Positions 60,101 to 64,000 of a DNA stretch of 64,000 nucleotides are shown here, one piece after another. The translations under genes were made by a program, and so were the position numbers. Within the stretch, counting starts at the first letter, position 1. Every line of letters begins with the position of its first letter. A model generated the notes under the pieces. It made no database searches, was not told the DNA's origin, and saw only the letters and a list, made by a program, of their open reading frames with translations. Source of the stretch: Cenococcum geophilum 1.58 (taxonomy: Eukaryota; Ascomycota; Dothideomycetes; Gloniales; Gloniaceae); assembly GCA_001692895.1 (NCBI GenBank), contig KV748195.1, positions 1,984,001 through 2,048,000 on the forward strand, given 5' to 3'.

Positions 60101-62540
60101 AAGGTCCTAGAAAGACTACGGAACGTAGGCTTATAAGTTAATATTAAGAAATATAAATTTAGAGTAAAATGTACAAAGTACCTTAGGTTTATTATTATTA
60201 TAGAAGGAATTAAAGTTAATCCTAAAAAGGTTGGAGTAATCCGTAATTAGAAGCCCCTTTATACTATAAAAGGGATCTAGTCCTTCCTTAGTTTTTATAA
60301 CTTTTACTACTAGTTTATCTATAACTATAGAGTTATAGCTAAGCCTCTTATATAACTTACCCGGAAAGATACGCCCTTTATCTTTAGTAGTGACTATATA
60401 AAAGCCTTTAAAGAGTTAAAAAAGCGGCTTATCTCTTCTCTAATCCTTTATTACTATAACTTAAACCTTAAATTAATATTAAAAACGGACGCTTCTAACG
60501 GAGTTATAGCGGGAATCCTATTACAGCTATATTAGGACAGTAAATAGTACCCTATTGCCTTCTTCTTAAAAATAATAGATTTAGCTAAGTATAACCATAA
60601 AATATACAATAAAGAAATACTAGCTATTATTTAATCGCTGATCTAATAGCGCGTAAAGCTTAAAGGTATAAACTCCTGGATTAAGATATATATATATTAT
60701 AAAGCCCTAGAGTACTTTATAACTATAAAGTAACTTACTAGATAGTAAGCCTAGTAGGTTAAAGTACTCTTCTAATTTTTCTTTATGATTATATATCGTT
60801 CTAGTAAGTAAAACTCTAAGGCTAATACCTTAACTTAAAGAGAATAAAATATAGGACCCTAGGATAAGCTAAAGACCTAATACCGGACGCGTGCGTTCCT
60901 TTATCCTAAATAGCTTAACCTATAGATTCTTAAGGAGCTAGACTCTTAGTAAAATAAGCTAGTATTAATAGAGAAGTTCTTAAACAAATTAATAGGGCTG
61001 ATTAACCGCCTCCTAACTATAAACCGTATAGTTAACGCCCTAAAAGCCCTCTGTAATTAAGCTATAAAAAGAGACCCTAATTTTAGAATAGAGGAAGAAT
61101 TACTCCTATATTAAGAGCGGCTTATAGTCCCTAACGTTAATAATCTATGGATTAAACTAATTCGCGAAGCCTATTACTAAGTCTCTACGGTATACCCTAG
61201 CAAGAACAAGACCTATAAAATTATTAGCGGCCGCTACTACTGGCCCAGAATAGCTATAAATATTAATCGATATATATAGAACTGCGGTAACTACTAAAGA
61301 GCTATAATCCTATAAGATAAGACCCTAGGATTACTAAAACCGCTCCTAATACTAAAGCGCCTCTAGTAATATATCTCTATAGACTTTTATAAACTACCTA
61401 TAAACCGTAACAGATATAATATAGTTATAATCCTAGTTAACCGCTTTAGCAAGCACCTATTCTTAATCCCCTACTATAAAAATATTAATGCTAAAGAGGC
61501 GGCCTGGCTATATATTTACTATATTTACTAAATTTACGGACTGCTAAATACTATTATATCTAACTACAGGCCGTAGTTTATATTAGCCTTCTAGAACGAG
61601 TTTACCTAGATCCTAAGCATTAAGCTAAAGCTCTCTATAGCGTATTACCCTTAAATAGACGGTTAGACAAAGATTATAAATTAGTATTTAGACTAGAGAC
61701 TCCGGCCCTTTATTAACTACTTCTAGAATAACTAGTCTAAACTACTCCCCCTAATAGACTATACCCAAGCAACCCTACCCTATAACTCTATAGGGGTTGC
61801 CCCTATTTAGCTAGAAATAGGCTACTTACCCTATATAAGCTTTAACTAGAAAAGACTAAAAGAACCCCAGACTATATATAAGAAACTATTTTATAGTAAG
61901 GCCTAGTAGTACGCCAAACGCTTAAAAGAAGCCTAGATGGTAGCCCGTAAGAACTTAGAAAAAGCCTAAAGGTTAATAAAATAGTAGGCGAATAAACACC
62001 GCCAGGAACCTAACTTTGCCCCTAGTAATAGGGTTTAGGTTATAATAAAGAATTAGAGGACTAAGCGGCCTAGCCGTAAGCTAAACTACTAAATAGTAGG
62101 ACCGTATAAGGTCCTAGAGAAGGTAGGCAACTTATATAAGGTAAAGCTCCTAAATTCAATTAGAGTTCACCCTATTTTTTTACTAAATAAGTTATAGAAA
62201 GCTATAAGCGACTTATTACCCAGGTAGAAGAACAAGCCTCCCCTACCAATTTAAGTTAGTAGCGATAATAAATAGGAAGTTAAGGAAATATTAGTATATA
62301 AGCTAGTATAAGAAGCGCTAAAATACTATATCTAATGGAAGGGCTATAACCTAGGCCTAACTTAGTACCCCACTTAGAACTTTATAGGCTATCCCTAAAA
62401 GCTTAAAGAGTTCTATAATTAATACCCTAACTTACTTAGACCCCTAAAGTACCTAGACGAGTGGATAGAATGTTAGTATAATAAAGACGATAAGTTACCG
62501 GAAGAGTATAGAGATAAGAACGCCCTAAGGCCTAAGAAAT
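57110..62540 (+). pseudogene. gag-pol of element 8 (RIP-inactivated)
   Basis: Knuckle CYNCNKDNYFTLSC at 58350-58392 (CCHC with His now Tyr). RT keeps ILFIKKPNRGLYFYINY near 59700 and an intact YLDDILIY at 60041-60064. RNase H keeps LKTDASNGVIAGILLQL near 60478. The integrase HHCC region ends in RYYWPRIAININRYIQNC near 61230, and its core has SIDFYKLPI near 61375. The chromodomain shows WKGYNLGLT near 62335. Stops at Gln and Trp codons and short breaks prevent translation. Confidence 0.88.
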
Positions 62541-62604
62541 AAAGCCTACTATAATATACGGCCACCTAGATTTACGCGTTATATAAGGCCTTTAGATATT
62601 TAGG

Positions 62605-62627
62605 AACTTTAACCGCTGGTTAAAGTT
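62605..62627. repeat. 23-nt palindrome in the 3' region of element 8
   Basis: Perfect arms AACTTTAACC and GGTTAAAGTT around GCT. Confidence 0.8.
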
Positions 62628-62768
62628 CTCTAATTAGCCAGATCCTTGCTAAGAGTTTTAGCGGCTACCCTTTCCACTTTAGCGCTTCTACGTGACCTAC
62701 GGTCGCCTTATATACTTAGTCTAAACGCACTTACGTCTCCTTTTCTCTAGTTCTACTTTATTTTTAAT

Positions 62769-62788
62769 AAAGCCTAAGGGCAGGCTTT
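62769..62788. repeat. Hairpin next to the polypurine tract of element 8
   Basis: Perfect arms AAAGCCT and AGGCTTT around a 6-nt loop, about 15 nt before the G-run. Confidence 0.65.
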
Positions 62789-62806
62789 CTTTTAAAGGGG
62801 GGGTAA

Positions 62807-62998
62807 TGTTATAGCACTGTAACGCGTAACCTGGATAGGGAGCCTAGTTAGGGGTTTAGCTAAGGACTTAGCGTTATAACGCGTATATATTACGCCTCTA
62901 CCTCCTATATATACCTCTTCTCTTTTCCTTAGCTTAGTATCTTCGTAATACAGCATTCTACAAGCTTTGGTTCAGAGGTATTTATATAAGCCGTAATA
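62807..62998 (+). repeat. 3' LTR of element 8
   Basis: 192 bp from TGTTATAGCACTGTAACGCG to GCCGTAATA, preceded by AAAGGGGGGGTAA. Confidence 0.93.
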
Positions 62999-63120
62999 GT
63001 ATCTAATATGCTTCTACCTTACTAACTATATAACTATAAGATTAAGATTAAGCCAGATAAGGAAAACGTCCTTAGCTATACCCCCCTCTATAAATAATCT
63101 ATTGCCGAATTATAGGCTAC

Positions 63121-63307
63121 TGTCACGGCACTGACCTAACACGTTGTTATGACTTAGTGTTGTTATAACACGAGCACAGACCTAACCCCTAAGCGACGTG
63201 TATATATACCGCTTCACCTCTTACATAGATCCTCACACGACATCGTTTGTCAATTATACACAGTCATCTCATACATCGTACCTTGACCGTCGGCACGTAT
63301 TGTGACA
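63121..63307 (+). repeat. Solo LTR inside element 9
   Basis: 187 bp from TGTCACGGCACTGACC to CGTATTGTGACA, flanked by GCTAC (63116-63120 and 63308-63312). Same family as 15329-15510. Little RIP. Confidence 0.9.
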
Positions 63308-64000
63308 GCTACTAAGAGTACCTTATTAATAACCTAGTAAAGGGGTTTATTAAGCCTAGTTAAGCCCCCTTTACCTCCCCTATTTTCTTTATATCTATAT
63401 TAACTACTATAAACTTAATAATATAACCTCTAAAGACTGTTATCCGCTACCCCTACTTAATAAAACGCTAGCCCAAATAAATAGAGCTAAGGTATTTATA
63501 AAGCTTAGTATCCATTAGGCCTTCTACTAAATTAGGATAAACCCTAGATTTATAAATCTTACTATATTTCGGATTTAATACAGATTATATAAGTATAAAG
63601 TACTTCCTTTTAGACTAATTAACGGACTGGCTATATACCAACAATATATAAATAATATACTCTTTAACTATCTTAACAACTTCTATACGGCCTACCTAGA
63701 TAATATTATAATTTACTCTAAAAATAAGTTAGAATACAAGAAGTATATCTATAAGGTCCTATAACGGCTTTATAAGGCCGGCCTCTAAGCCAATATTAAG
63801 AAGTTAAAATTTAGTATGAAGTATATAAAGTACCTAGGGTTTATTATTAGTATAAACGAAATTAAAGCAGACCTAAAAAAAACGGCTATAATTAATTAGT
63901 GGAAACTACTACGGACCGTAAAAGGGAGCTAGTTATTCTTAGGCTTTTATAACTTCTACTAACGCTTTATTAAGAACTATAGCTAGATTACTTAGCCCTT

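Larger units (their letters stand above)
56898..62998 (+). mobile_element. Ty3/gypsy chromovirus, element 8, full length
   Basis: 6101 bp with two 192 bp LTRs and the target duplication GTATC (56893-56897 and 62999-63003). Plus-strand order: gag about 57110-58470 with a zinc knuckle at 58350-58392, protease about 58597-58650, RT about 59640-60110, RNase H about 60478-60560, integrase about 61160-61900, chromodomain about 62270-62420, palindrome 62605-62627, hairpin 62769-62788, polypurine tract, LTR. No insertions. Less damaged than its neighbours, but not intact. Confidence 0.94.
56230..64000 (+). mobile_element. 5'-truncated Ty3/gypsy element 9, split by element 8 and a solo LTR
   Basis: From about 56230 the plus strand matches the protease-RT linker of element 5 (LRPETIPLTPSFIKEISIIT-like). 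It runs to 56897, resumes at 63004 with the RT fingers and palm, and leaves the window at 64000 in the RT/RNase H region. There is no 5' LTR or gag: the left end joins the pogo transposase directly. RT active-site line AYLDNIIIYS at about 63700-63725. Confidence 0.85.

Overview
The window looks like a piece of a filamentous ascomycete (Pezizomycotina) chromosome. Two things point there. The only well-preserved gene has seven short exons and 44-60 nt GT-AG introns. Almost everything else is transposon sequence damaged in the pattern of repeat-induced point mutation (RIP): CpA has become TpA on both strands, so Gln and Trp codons read as TAG/TAA, while CpG is comparatively spared. No genus can be named from the sequence alone.

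Layout. (1) 1-1314 is the 3' end of a Ty3/gypsy chromovirus with an undamaged LTR. (2) 1618 to about 34510 is one minus-strand LINE (endonuclease, reverse transcriptase, RNase H, poly-A tail). It is split into four pieces by three LTR retrotransposons: element 1 (2930-16826), element 3 (18256-26962) and element 5 (27253-33363). These carry later insertions: element 2 (6349-14297) and a solo LTR (15329-15510) in element 1, a 1.8 kb non-autonomous LTR element (22657-24480) in element 3, and a 144 bp LTR-like insertion (30003-30146) in element 5. Five-base target duplications close almost every join. (3) 34490-35035 is AT-rich and holds an inverted 12-bp minisatellite. (4) 35036-48808 is a Fot1/pogo-type DNA transposon with 49 bp inverted ends and a minus-strand transposase. 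Element 6 (35396-47391) sits inside it and itself contains element 7 (37107-43090). (5) 48960-55200 is the only non-RIPed island. It has an unrecognised minus-strand gene (about 50415-49195) and a seven-exon membrane-protein gene on the plus strand (52259-54942, 788 aa). A ~50 bp motif in opposite orientations brackets it. (6) 55440-64000 is the C-terminal half of a second pogo transposase joined to a 5'-truncated gypsy element (element 9), which is split by full-length element 8 (56898-62998) and a solo LTR (63121-63307).

The LTR elements are chromoviruses (gag, PR, RT, RNase H, integrase, chromodomain). In several of them a 23-nt palindrome and a second hairpin next to the polypurine tract survive RIP, which suggests conserved 3' untranslated signals. 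No host metabolic pathway, tRNA, rRNA or CRISPR array was recognised. The arrangement is a gene island inside RIP-silenced heterochromatin. Gene models rest on splice-site reading by eye and on reading-frame arithmetic.
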